64,000 nt of DNA, taken from NCBI RefSeq assembly GCF_020360975.1, contig NW_025408677.1, positions 1,302,001 to 1,366,000 on the forward strand. The letters are read 5' to 3'. A program made the translations under genes and the position numbers. The notes beneath the pieces were generated by a model. That model saw nothing but the letters and a program-made list of their open reading frames with translations, was not told the origin of the DNA and searched no databases. The DNA is from Hirsutella rhossiliensis. Its lineage: Eukaryota > Ascomycota > Sordariomycetes > Hypocreales > Ophiocordycipitaceae. This document shows, piece after piece, positions 33,780 through 46,800 of this stretch. The number at the start of each line of letters is the position of its first letter. Within the stretch, counting starts at the first letter, position 1.

Positions 33780-36700
33780 CAGGGTGGCGATCAACGCAAC
33801 GTCAATTACGAGGTTATTAACTAGGTTAATGTTAACTAACTTAACCTAACTTAACGGAGCTAATTATTACTAATTAACTAACTTAATATTATTACGATAT
33901 TAAGTTAGTTACGTTAGCAAAGGTTAATTAGGTATCGCCGCGATATTCGGAAATTTTAGTACCGGGTAGCTTAGCCCGAACTATACCTTAAGGTTAGTGC
34001 TTATTAAGGAGTACTTCTATATATACCTAGGTATATCGTAAATATATATATTATATATAATATATTAACTAGTTATAGGCTCGATACGTTAACGCGTCCG
34101 ATACGATTCGCTCGCGTCCTATTATTCTAGTACTAGCGTTAGCCTAGCCTCCCTTTACTACTCGCTTCTCTAGACCCTTACTTCTTCCGCTTAATATATT
34201 TAAAAAGTTTAGATTTCGAGGCTATAGATTTCGTATTACCTCCCTCTTTCTTACTAGCTCCCTTAACGCTAGCTCTATCTATACCTAAGCCGTCTACGCT
34301 AGCTAAGGCCCGCGCCGCTTAACGAGATAAAGATCGATTATTACGGTATTTCTATAGTTATATATAGGCCTAGTAAAGCCGAAGTATAAAATTATAGGTA
34401 TAGGAATACGGCTTTAATATTAAGAAGGGCTTAAATCGGCGATAGGTTTATAAGGTTTATATCGAATAAAATAGGCTAAAGCCTAGTATTATTATTTCGA
34501 TTAGTACCTAAAATGCTAAGCGGTATCTCTAGGACTATTATAAGCTCTAAGATCCCTTTAAAAAACGTTCTATACTAGCGTCTTAAAAGAAACCGTCTAT
34601 AGGATATTAAACGATAACGGATACCTTTAACTTTAATCTAAATACGCCTTAAGAGCAAGCTATTACGAATTACCTTATTAAGAGCTTTAATAGGAATATC
34701 TTTTAACGCTTAGTAGTCGAATAGATTATCGAGAGCAACCTATTATTTTAAGAACCTAAAAATATAAAGCTATAAGCTATTTTCGAGTACCTTAACCTAT
34801 TTATTATAAGCGCGGATACTTATATTAGTTATAATATAGTTTATAAGCGCGCCGTTACCGAATTTAAGAAGTATAAGGGGAAGGTTATTAAGGTATTAAG
34901 GCGTTTACCTAGGTTAATATATATCTCGTTTAATAGTTAGGGGTCGCGGAACTAGCACGCTCTATATAGCGTTATATACTTCTTTTAAAATAAGGATAGT
35001 AAGTCCTATAAGCTTATTCTTAGAGTGCCTAAGCTAATAGTTTAATACTTAGGGGCTAATATTAAATATAAGATTATCGAAATACTTAAGTTATATAAGA
35101 TCCTAGATAAGAAAATAAGGTACTTTACGCTTAATAATATACTAAATAATAATACTATAATAGATACTATTAAGGAGAGATTTAGGTTCTTTAGTAAGGA
35201 ATAACGGGGCTATTACTTTAGCTATATAATTAACCTTATAGTTAAAGCTATTCTCTTTAAAAAGGATATCGATATATTTAAGTCCCGGCTATAATATAGA
35301 GACGTCTTAGCTATAACCGAGTATAAGCTTTAGCGAAAGAGAGGCCTAGTTAGTAAGCTCTATAACCTTATAGTTATAATCGACTAATCTAATATACTTA
35401 CTATACTTCTCTATAGTATTTAGCGGCTAGAGTTTAATATATCTAAGGATCTAAGTATAAGAATTTAGAAGCCCCTTAAGGTAGTTATCGATAACGAAAC
35501 GCGCTAGCTATCGTAGCTATATATAATCCGGCGGGCCTTAAGGCTTCGACCTTATCTTAAGACGCTAGTCCTAAAGTATAAGTAAGAATAGAAAAAGGAT
35601 AATACGTCGAAGTAGTTAAAGAGGCTTAAAGTAAGTATAGTTATACCTACTATATATCGAGGCGAGAATAAACTAAATAATAAGGACTAGTCCGTTTTAA
35701 AGGCGTTTATAGATATTTTATAGAGCTTTAAGGATATAGTTAAAGCGCTTAAAGGTAATAGGATTTAATAGAAGCGTAAGTAAGGATATTTTAAGTCCTA
35801 TAGTAATATATAAGATATAATTATAAGATATAAATTCTTACTAGCGGAATTAAAGAAGGCTAAAGCTAAGATCGATAAGTATCTTAACCCTAAGTATTTT
35901 AGGGCTAATATTAATCTTAGCTAAAAGAAGCTTAATAAATACTATAATAAGCTAGATAAGACTCCGATATATTATATAGTACTAGCACTATACCTTACTT
36001 ATCGATAGGGTTATTTTAAGATAGTATAGTCTAGATAGCTAACGTAGGTTTCTAAGGCAAAAGATATAGTATAGTCTATTTAAGATAAAGAATATAAGAT
36101 ATTAAATATCTCTATAAAGGATTATAATAAACTAGCTATAAAGCGTTAACGGACGTAGTACTATTCTCTATTTAAACGATATAAAGATAAAGCTTAAATA
36201 CGTCCTTATAAAGAAAACAATATTAATAAAGTAAAGGATAAGTATACTAGGTAGTAGAAGGACCTATTACCTATAGATAGCGATATTCGTAATCCGCGTA
36301 AGTATTAGTATACGTAGCGGTTTAAGTACCCTAGGCTTTCGCGAATAGCTATAGACTTTATAACGGTTTAAGCGATAAGCGTAGAGTATAAAAGGCTATT
36401 TTTAGCGGTAGGTCGTATAGTAACGCGTTTTTAGAGTCGGCTAGAGGTAAGTACGATTACTATTTACTAGGTACTACGGTTATAGTTATAAGCGGGTATT
36501 ATAAAGGAAGTTAATCTAATACTATTAAATAAGGCGGATAAAGTAATAGCTAGGGAGCCGGTCGAGGAGAAGGTAGTTAAAGGATAGCTTTAGGGTTTAC
36601 TAATATAGATATAGGAGGAAGAGGTAGGGTAGGAGTAGAGTTACGTTAGGTCGTTTAACTCTAAGGTAGCGATTATAGCACTAAGATAGGGCATAGGGAG

Positions 36701-36839
36701 CTAGTTAACTATTAACGTAACGTTAACTAACTTAATATAGGGCTAAGGTTAATTAACTTAACGGAGGAAAAGCTTATTAATCGGTTAACTTACTTAACTA
36801 AGGGCTAAGGTTAAGTTAGTTACGTTAATCGCTACCCTA
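33780..36839 (+). mobile_element. hAT element, copy 1, RIP-mutated
   Basis: 3.06 kb element beginning CAGGGTGGCGATC and ending ATCGCTACCCTA (imperfect TIRs). Its transposase frame, broken only by TAG/TAA over long stretches, runs from about 34140 to 36650. It shows GSRN-HALY and RYFTLNNILNN near 34950-35150 (hAT core) and YPRLSRIAIDFITV near 36330 with the ERLFSAAGR-type block as YKRLFLAVGR, the dimerisation domain. Copy 2 at 49852 is its inverted counterpart, with scattered differences. The 8-bp flanks, GTGACGGT on the left and ACCCTCTA on the right, do not match. Confidence 0.85.
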
Positions 36840-39790
36840 ACCCTCTATAACAATATACTGCTCTGCTCTAAGCGACGTGATCCGAACAGCGATTTATATC
36901 TATAGGGATAATTATATATATAGGGTGCGACTATATTGTATACCTCGTAGGTCTATTCTTTCCCCGTGTCGACTACTCCTGCTAATAAAAGTAGCGAAAC
37001 CTAAAGCGCTGTCTAATAGCGATGTCTTCCGAAACATACGTTACTATATAAAAGAGCGCCGATATACTATAGTAGATTCGTGGCTAAATAGGCTCTCTCC
37101 GTATAAGAAGAAGATATTATATCTCGTTATACGAAGAAAACCTATTATAGATACTATAGACGGTATGCTTCCTTTTATAGGTCTCTAGGGGGGGCTCGAG
37201 ATAGGCAACTAGGCGAAGCACCTTATAGCCTATAACGATAATCTTATTATTAACTATTAGAACTATATAAGGTCTTAATAGTCGGATATAATAGCAGGTC
37301 TTAAGGATTTACGCTATCTAATTAACTATCTAAGTATATAACGTATTGCGCGTTGTGTTCTACTACTTTCTATCTACGATAAAGACTAAGTTAAGAAGGA
37401 TTTTATAAATAAAAAGAATCCCCTATTTCCCTTAATAGTTCGATAATAGGATAGAGATCGCCTAGAAGGAAATATTTTATCGATTATAGTTATAATTCCG
37501 AATATCGATACTTTCTACGATAATATAAGGTACTTAAGTATTAGAGCTAAGATTCTTAAAAAACACGTTTAAGTTAAGCCAAAGAGAGTTATTACTATAT
37601 CCGGCAGCTGTATATACTTATTTAAAAGCCTTAAGGCAGACTAGACGGATACTTTATAGATATAAACGAGCTATAGAGAATTTAGAAACCTCTAAAGGCC
37701 TATAAGTATAAGATTAGCATATATATAGCTATTTATTACTACCTTACGATACTTCCCCTTTCTATCGTTAGAGCCTCCTTTATAAGATACTAAAGGCATT
37801 AGCGCATATATTAATAGACACTACCTTAGGCTACTATGCATAACAGCTAGAAAGTTTAGATTTATAAACGTAAAAGTTAAAAAAGGTTATAAGGCCGGTA
37901 TTAGGAGCGCTCCTCGGGACTTCTTAGAGCCCGAAGAGCTAGCATTCTAGCGTAGCGGAAAGCCCTCTTTTCGGGCTTTAATATAGCTTTACTAAAGGTC
38001 TTTCTTACCGTAATTACTTTACTTCGAGCACCTTAATTCCTTCGAAAACTATTAAGACGTGCTAGTGCTTTACGTTTAAAGAGACATCTTAAGAGCATTC
38101 TTTAGTATATAGCCGGATAAGAGCATTACCGATATCCTCTTAAACGCTAGCTAGAAACGAGGCAGGCTACTTAAGCTAGATATAGCTTAGAAACGTCTAT
38201 AGACCGTAGGACCTAGACCGCGGTTAGAGCTACTTAGTATATATTAGGTGTTTTAGTTAGAAAAAGCGCCGCGAAAAAAAGATTTCCGACTACGGACAGG
38301 TTCTCTATTAAAGAAAGCTGGTCCTATAAAAAGGTCGTCGCGGCTAGCTAGCATTAAGGCGGTTTCCTTTAAAAAGAAGAAAGAGAGGAGACTAAAGGAG
38401 TAGGCGGTAAAGATTATAGTAATTCGGATAGAGCATATAGTTCCTATAGCCGAGAGCTTTGCCTTAGAAACTACTAAGCTTACTAGGGATATAGACTTAG
38501 ACCCTAAGGTACCGGATATCGCTAATAGACCGTCTATCCCGGAATTTTTAGAGCTTTTCCTCTAGTCCGTGCCTCTAGTAGGTCTTCGAAATAATCTAAC
38601 TTCGCTAAAAGATTTATCTATAAACCCGCACCGTTTTATACTAGGGTTAGGGTAGACCTAAAGGGACACCACGGGGCGGTCTAGGATTTCTAATAGATAT
38701 GTAAGGAACGTAGATATTATACCTCGATAGAATATAGTAACAACGATATTAATATAGTAAAAGGCAACGCATACTAAGGGCGGGCAACCTTTAGGATCGT
38801 CTAAGACTCTAGAGACCTATAATATAGAACTACCCCTAAGAAACCCTCTAAGGAAAACACCTACATCGAAATCATCGATAAATAAGAAAACGGCTAAATA
38901 GCTAACCCCTACCTAAAGTATAAAACGCAAAGGTTAGATCCGAAATCGAAAACGGAAAGGCTTATTAAAAGATTCGTTAAGAAGGCCGTAAAAATAGGAC
39001 TCGTTATCTACGACGAACGAAGGCTAAGGCTTCTTTATAACTAATATTGCTTATAATCTTCGAACAGCTAAAGCAATCTTACGGTATATAGATTAGCCTA
39101 TTACGTAGTCTACTTCTCGTATTCCGCTAGTAGAAACGAGCTTTAATATACTTCCTAAGTCGGAGTAAGATTTAGGCGATAAAATACTATAGCCTCTAAG
39201 CAATTAGAAAGCTAGTCCTCCTAAGTAGATCTTAGAGGACTTTTCTATATTAAGCGATAGCAACGAGCTAACGGTAGATTTATATAAAGATATATAGGTC
39301 CCCGATATTACCGGTAACAACGTTCTATCTCCGCCTAGGTAGGCACCGACTTCGCCTAAATAGTTAGGCTACTTCCCGGAAATTTACGATTTTAACGAAA
39401 TTAGGTAACTTCCGTGCCTAAGGAGTAAGGGAATATATATAGTCTAGTTTAAAGCGTAATTATTATTATAAATCTTCTTCTAGCAGGCGCTTAGTTAGTT
39501 TAGTGCTATTCTCTTACTACCTTCTAGATTAACTTAGTAGAGGAACTATATAGCTAGTTATATAGAGTATAGGCCTATTAACCGTCTTAATCTACCGCTT
39601 ATAGGACAGTTAAAAGGAATATCGAAGCTTATAGTAAAAGAAGCCTATCGCTTAATAAGATTAAACTCCTTAGTATTATCTTAATACCCTTTTCCTCGAG
39701 AGCCGACGACTATACTAAGACTAATAGACCTACCGGCGGCCGGAGGTACGGCTATTTATAGTAGTAGTAGTAGTAGTAGTATTAATTACC
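36840..39790 (+). pseudogene. DUF3723-like gene destroyed by RIP
   Basis: A single frame with no detectable indel is kept from the hAT border to about 39790 (checked at 36877, 38101 and 39361); its stops are only TAG/TAA. Recognisable stretches are DVFRNIRYYI, SPYKKKILYLVIRRKPIID, LIAYNDNLII, CVLLLSIYDKD, NPLFPLIV, NILSIIVIIPNIDTFYDNI, RYLSIRAKILKKHV and LFITTLRYFPFLSLEPPL, followed by a basic, Ser-rich C-terminus. The pattern fits fungal DUF3723 proteins, whose function is unknown and which are frequent accessory genes of Starship giant elements. The N-terminus is cut by hAT copy 1. Family assignment is from memory of the pattern. Confidence 0.55.
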
Positions 39791-40199
39791 GTCTAGGACA
39801 TCCCTATAAGGGTAAAAGACATGCTAGGCTAGGTATAGTATAAGATAAGAGTGCTCGTAGGGAACCCGTCCCGCGTTCCCTACTTCTACCTATCTATCTA
39901 GTAATTCTTAGGCTCTACGGCCGCTCGGATGCTCGTATCCCTTCCCCTATTAGCGGGGTCTATATATAGTAGCAAAGCCGTAATAGTAGTTAGTCTTTAG
40001 TTATAGCTAGGTAACTAAGAAAGCCCGCGTAGTTAGATAGACTATAAGCCCCCTCGAAAGCTTACGAATAGAAAATAAAGGGAAATAAAAGAGAGTATAT
40101 ATTAGTTAAGGGCTGCCTAGAGCTAATAGCGATAGTAGATCCGATTAAAGAACTCTGCCCCCGTTACTAGCCCGAGGAACCGATTAAAGCCCGATCCTA

Positions 40200-40640
40200 G
40201 TGCTTAGTTAATAGCCTTATCCGCCGTCGGAGCTAACCTTAGGTGGTGTCGGACGCCTACCCTCTAGTAGTAGAAGTAGTATAGGGGTGATTTTATCCTC
40301 CCGCACGAGCATTCGATGCGGGCCTCTTTATACTCGAACCTTTTATAGTAGTCGGTAAAGTTACTATATCCGCTCCTTACGGTAAGTAGGTAGTAGAGAT
40401 GCTATTATCTAGTATATAGCTCCGGAGTAATCGGGGACTATGCGAGCGCTACTCGGAGTCCTTCGGGGGCGCTCTCGACTTCTACGTCGTATACCTCGGC
40501 AAGTAGAATCTAACCGCTACCGTAGGCGGCTTTATCGGGACCTAGCTATAACGAGTACCTATACTAGTAGGCGTTGTCCTCGCTCTTTGAGCTATTAGTA
40601 TAGACGATAAGCGTATCTTTAGGGCATGCCTAGAGCTACT
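40200..40640 (-). pseudogene. LINE RNase H and tail, RIP-mutated
   Basis: The minus strand reads LIVYTNSSKSEDNAY and LLAEVYDVEVESAPEGLRVAL, the RNase H start of a Tad1-type LINE. A jump follows to the zinc-like tail NFTDYYKRF and CSCGRIKSPLYYF. The RNase H centre is deleted. It faces the left TAG tail at 39760, consistent with a 5'-truncated LINE on the minus strand. Confidence 0.6.
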
Positions 40641-42094
40641 TACGAAACTCCCTCGCCTCCTAAGTCTTATCTAAGCCTCCTATTAGGTCGGGCTACGGAG
40701 GGGCTAGGGGTTAGACCGGAGTCTTAGGGTGTAAGGCGCGCACACACAACGAAACAGAGAGTAAAGAACAGGGGCTAGTAATGCAATTAATTAATCTCTA
40801 ACGAGCTCCTTTAGGGGCTATGCGACCTTACTTTTATAACTACGAGATGCCCCCTAGCCCCGTGCTTTTCTCTAGAAAAGTCACTCTAGCTAGTAGTTAG
40901 AATTAACTAGCTATCTACTATAGTTAAGTACTTTAGGCGCGTAATACGGGGCTTAGGCCGTTATTTAGTAAAGACGTAGCAGTCGCGAGACCTGCTGCTT
41001 CCGGACCACGCGGGACGGTCGTATACTATACTCCTATATTAACTGCCGACTAGGCGTTAGGAGGATGCTTATACGGGAAGTTATAGGGTATAGGCATCTA
41101 GGGAGCGTAAGCGGACAGCGGCACGCCTTAGGGCGTCTATAAGCAGCAGCATTATAAGCGGTATCTAGGTCTCCCGATAGAGGGCCGCAACGGGCGTAGG
41201 GAGCGGCCATTTGCTACTAGTCTCTCGCGCCGAGAAAAATAGAACTACCTGCCTCTCGGTGCTCCGCGTGGCTAAATTAAGAAGTACTAATATTAATAAT
41301 AAGGTTAAGCGGAGGGCGTAAGCGGTTAAATACTCCCCTATAAGCTGCTCGTTAGTATCGTCTATAGATTTAAGCAATGCATCGGAATCTCTTTATTTAC
41401 GCGGCTATCGCCGCGCTTATCGCGTATAGTATACTTAACGTCCTTTTCCGCTAGAATCCTAGCTTTACTAAGCAGGGTTTAGTTATTATATAGGTTAGTA
41501 TAAGGCGCTGCGCTTACGGCGAGAATCTTATATATCCCTAGATTCTACCCTATAGCCTACCCGGTTCCTACCCGACTAACTTAACGATTAGGATTTAGGG
41601 CTACTATATTAGCTTTTAGCGGAGTAAGAACTATATTATATTCGACGATATACTTCCGAAAATGCAAAATTCTATAGTAATAATTCTATAGAAAGTATCG
41701 CGCCTTAGGCTCGGTCGCTTAACTAAAGTATTAATTATACTCGCCGTATATACCTTTATTATATACTATTAGCTATTATTTACCTATATATTAACTTTTT
41801 AGGCTAAGGCTAGAGTACTTTTCTACGTGCTATTATTAGCGGTGCTAACGATTATAGCTATTATATTATTATAGACTACCGTTTCGGACATTAAAAGCAT
41901 AGGACTATTAGTTAAAACTAGCTATAGCGCGCTATTTAGCTAGGCTGCTATTAGAACGGTGTCCTTTGCTCTTGCTTATATAGTAATTGCACTTATATGC
42001 AATTTTAATTAAATCTTATAAAGTCAATTAATAAAGGGGCCGCTTAAAAGGAGTCACTCTGCCTAACCGAAGACTAACCCCTATTCCGTGCCTA
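40641..42094. other. RIP-mutated interior, no gene named
   Basis: Degraded sequence between the inverted LINE-like ends. I could not identify coding content on either strand. Some GC-richer patches (for example 40735-40850) contain CpA and may be less affected. Confidence 0.45.
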
Positions 42095-42859
42095 GAACCT
42101 ACTTACGGGGGAAGGGACAAAGCAATCGAGCGGCCACGGAGCCTAAGAATTGCTAGCTAGGGAGGTAGAGGTAAGGCACGTGCGACGGGTCTCCGGCGAG
42201 CACTTTTATCTTTATATTATACCTAGCCTAGCACGTTTCCCGCCCTATAATACGATCTCCTAGACGGTATTAATACTACTACTATTATTATTAACCTAAA
42301 GCGTAAGAAGTAAGGGGCTTGCCGGTGGTCGAGATAAAGGGGAAGGAAAAGTAGTTAGCTAAAGCGTCTAGACCCTATAGGGAACAATCCCTCCGGGCGG
42401 AATTAAATTCATTCCATTCTATTATTCTTTAGGGAATTATCTACTTAAACGCTATTAGGGCGTAGTGCTAAGCGCGCGGTTCGTATTCGCGTGCTATATA
42501 GAGTCCGTTCCCTCTAAATAAACGGGCCCCCTTTATTAGTCGCCTCTCTTATTTTAAATGCATACCTATATTCTAGCCTATCTACGGTATATAAGGACAA
42601 TTAATATAGTAGGTAAGTACGAACAACTAAAAACTAAGAACTAAATACAATAAAACAGCATAAGTTATATTCGGTAAGGCCGACGTTAGATCTAACAGGG
42701 TATAAGCTTACGTGCTATAGGTGCTATATAGCTTTTAAGCCTTTCGTGGGTAAGGTATAAGCTTATTTATACGCCGCCTATATACTCTATACTCCGCTAG
42801 AGAATGTCTTAGGCGATGCAATAATAGTAAAGGCCTTGAAAAAACAATTCGTGCCTATT

Positions 42860-43240
42860 CGCGATCTACGAAGGGTCCGAAAAAACTAGGCGTCGCGATT
42901 TTCTAAGCGTTGTAAGAACTTTATTAAAAAAGCATATAAACTACACGGAGACTATAACGTCGATGTCTTCCTATACGTACGCAGTAAGCGGAACAATTAG
43001 ATATAGTAGTATTCTAGTAGGCTGACTCTACCTTCGTAGGCCGAAATAGTAGGTCTTCCGGACGAATATCTACGGAATATATCCTAACCTTAATAGGCCA
43101 ATATATATCCGGTACTAATTACTATTAGACCTAAGTACTTTAGGTAGAACGAAAATAATAAGGAGTAAAGTTAAACTAACGACTTTAATAAGGAGGCGAT
43201 AAAGGAGCTAATTATAGATATAAGCAGCTATATATACGAA
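42860..43240 (+). pseudogene. MADS-box-like gene destroyed by RIP
   Basis: The plus frame from 42866 reads RRVRKN, a stop, ASRFSKRCKNFIKKAY and KLHGDYNVDVFLYVRSKRNN, then IVGLPDEYLRNIS, with only TAG/TAA stops. The KR..FIKKAYELH..YNVDVFLY pattern resembles a divergent MADS-box (SRF-type) DNA-binding domain as found in small fungal proteins. The upstream start is lost. Confidence 0.5.
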
Positions 43241-43849
43241 TTAGGGTAGCACGTAAAATGCATCGGCGGTTTATTAGTGCTGTTTTATTACTTTTTGCGT
43301 TTTAGTTATTAATGCTTAATAGTATAGTACTAGGAAAGAAGTTAAGAGCTGCTCTTAGCGAACCTAGTACTAAACGTAGGAGTTCGTAGGCACTAAAACC
43401 ATCTAGTAGCGGTAATATAGCCTATAGTTAGGCTATCGAGGATATTAACCGGAACTTATATATATTTTTTAGCTGTTTTAGAATAAATCGTAAGTAAGAG
43501 GACGTATAAACCTATAAGGCCTTCCTACTAATGTCCGAATTGCTTAAGTTTCGATATTTGCTATCTTAACGTCTATAACGTATAAGAGGCGAGGACTCGA
43601 AACGGCGCTTTTACGCTAAAAACATAGGTCTTAGAACGAGAGATAGAAGCCCCGGAAGGGGGTAGGGAGTAAATTTTTTTCGAAACGATTCTCTTAAAAG
43701 CTAAGCAGCGGTTAGTTTTATAACACGGTAATAGACTAGTAGCTATACGCTTAGCTCGAATTACTATCTTCGCTAGGCTCTTTAAACTCGTTACGTCCTA
43801 AGAGCACACTATCTAAAATTTTACCTAAATACGTCCTTTTAATAGTCTC
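43241..43849. other. RIP-mutated spacer
   Basis: Between the MADS-like relic and the 3' end of the giant minus-strand gene. No coding motif is recognised. Confidence 0.45.
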
Positions 43850-46800
43850 GTAATTTTACCGTATATTAGTTATAAGAACTTTTAAGAACTTAACGGGACT
43901 TTTTATAAATCTAGACTTATTAATAAAAGTGGCTCGGCTGCGACTATATAGGATAAAGCTATCTAGACCGAGGGTAATAAACTCGTCGCCGGGTTTATAA
44001 GTAAGTCCTAGTACGTTGCACACGCAGATATAATCTTTCTAGGATAAGAGGTAGAGCTGCCCTATAAATAGATTTAGTTAATAAATCATCTCCTTCGGGA
44101 TTATTAGACTATATATCTAGTAAGGGATGGTGTATAAGGTTAGATGGTCGAGCGGCTGTAGCTCGAGGCTTGTCCGAGGCGAGTAGATATATATTATAAC
44201 GTGCTTAGACCTTGCTATTAATAGGAGGAGTTCCTACGCCTCGTATAGGCTAATAAGGAGCAGACGGGAGGGGGCGCCGGCCTTAGGGTTTCTTATTAGA
44301 ACCTACTACACGCAACGTTAAAATAAATCTAATAGATTGCCATGCCTTCGGGCTATCTTAATAGTACTAGAGAAGTCTTCTATTACCTAGACGAGGCGGG
44401 GGAACTCGGCCACGTTAAGGTACTCTATAGCCGAGGTATTACTAAGGGCTATAAACGCGGGCTAGAGTCCTCGTGGTTTTTAGGGAAACTCGCTATAGGT
44501 GATAAAGTGCTAGACATCGGGATAGAGTGCGTGGTCTCTAGCCTGAGCCGGGGGGGGGAGCTTGACTTACTGCTCGCGCTCCGCCTTAGGCGAGAGTTCG
44601 CGCTCTTGCTCCTCCTATAGCGCCGCCGCGCGTTGCAGATGCGCTAAGCTAAATTCATCGTAACGCTGCCGAAATAAGGCCCGCACGCCCTCCCGGATAG
44701 GCTGAAGCAGTAAAGTGAGGTCTATATAGGCCTTTCCTGGCTGATACCGGTGCTCTAGGTTCTATGCTTCGTCCTTAAGGAAACCCTGCGCCCACTTAAT
44801 TCTGCCTTTAGTGCTGCCTCGGGCTTCTCGGTCAGCGTTCTAGGTAGCTAATTGTCTATAGAAACGACTGCCTTAGGTAAGCTATAGAGGAACGGCGCGT
44901 CGTAGATCGAGCTATGTTTCTGAAATAACCTAGCAGAGGACGTTAGATACGGTAATTAGGCTTATCGATGTTAGCCTTTAGCCCTACTACGCTAGAGTTT
45001 TATATTCGATTTCCTATAGAATGCAAAAGACGACGCTTTACCCCTTACCTAGTCTTCGTATCCGTATATATACTTAAGATATATTAAGCGCATTTAATAT
45101 AGTGTATAATATAGAACTCTAATAGAGTCGACTTACCTTAGACCAGTCTATCCTTAGTTAAGTTTGCACCTAGCGTTACTACGGCTTAATAGTTAGCAGG
45201 CAGCTTAAGATCCATGCCTCTTATATGCGATTTATCGAGGAATATTAGACACTAGTCTAGCTATATAGAGAATAGCGATATCTAGAGCTCCTCGATATTT
45301 CCGGACTTATCTAACACTAAAAGTTTATTAGCATCACTAAAAAAGACAACCGCCTACGTGCGGTTATAACCCTCGTATTAGCGAAGCCACCGTTCTATAA
45401 ATTGCCGATTGCTAACGTTAATAATTTAGGCGCTAACGTCGAGAACTACGCGCGTGTTTATCGATATTTACGTTATTATCTTAAGCAGTGACCCGCTGTC
45501 TAAGATAGCTTGGCCTGCTTGCTACGGCACTAGCTTAGTACTATTCTTAGGGCGGAGCAGGTACTTAAGCACTAATGCGTTAGTGTGTTTCTACTTAGCT
45601 AGGTCTAACTAGGTTATATCTAAGGGCAGGATATATTTAGAATCGTTGGTTCCGCTAAAGCCCGTTATTAGGCTGTTCTTTACTTTGCCTAGATCCTATC
45701 CCGACGCGGAAAGTCTATGCGGAAATTCCCTTAATTCCTTAGCAAAAACCCTTTTCGATAGAAAGTAGTCGATAGCACCTTTAGAATAGCGAAGATAGGG
45801 GAAAATTTCTAATATGCATTATATGCGGTCGCGGAGGTTAATGCCCTTTAGTTGTCTATAAGGCTGAGGCATGCTTGGTGCTGTCTTAATCTAGTCTTAG
45901 TACCCGATATCGGGGCTATTAGACCTAACGAGCTGCTCGAAAATGGAAAAGAGGTCGTCGTTGCTAATTCCGCCGTAGTAGTAGCTTAGATAGGTGAGGA
46001 CAATCACGATATCCGGATAGCTAAATTCCGATCGGGGCATAGGGCTATCCTTAGCTCGAAACGGTACGGCTAGTTTAGTCTTCCTCTCCCTCTTATTGTC
46101 GGTGCCGTAGTTAACCCGCTAGCGCTTCTGCCCGAGGGTAAAGGCAAGGATACTACCGGCCAAAAGACCCCTAAGTAGGAGGATAGGTTTAATAGTTGTT
46201 TCGCCCTAAAATGTGCCTTTCTTAATAGCACTGATTTCCTTGGACGTTAAGTCTAGCTTAGTAATATAGCGTCGAACTGCATCTCTTGTTTCTATAGGTT
46301 AGCGTGCTATTAGAAATCTATTTATCCCCGTATTGTATATAGAGTTAGCTACTTAGCGGAATACGGCGTCCTAGGCATCGGCACGTAAAATGCGTATTAT
46401 CGGGAACCTCCCGGTATATCGATTATTAAGGTCGATGGACTGCGGAAAATCCTGCTTCGCGGTCGTAGAGAACTTAGTAATCAGCTTAAGTGCTTCTTAG
46501 ACTAGAACCTATCGATCCGGGCTATAGTCGATGGGCTATTATTAGCTAATAGTATAGACGAGCTTAAACTTAACGCTAAAGTTCTCGTCGCTCTTATTAA
46601 TAATATCCCTTATAGAGGTATTAAATAAGCACTGAATCCCTAAAAGCTGTCTAGCGAGCTTAACTTCGCCGTTAATTTAACACTTAAGCCCTATTAGCTG
46701 GAATAATAAGAGGTGCTCCGGCTGGACTATTATAACGCCACCCCTATCTATACAATGATTTATTAGCTAGCGAATCTTTTCAGCCCTTAGGGAATTTATA

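Larger units (their letters stand above)
39756..42296. repeat. Inverted repeat, LINE-like 3' ends
   Basis: About 200-300 bp at 39756-39960 recur in reverse complement at about 42095-42296 (GCTAGGCTAGGTATA against TATACCTAGCCTAGC, and the GTCTAGG blocks). Both outer ends carry a TAG/CTA triplet run (39760-39780; 42270-42292). The triplet tails look like LINE 3' ends facing outward. RIP-mutated. Confidence 0.6.
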
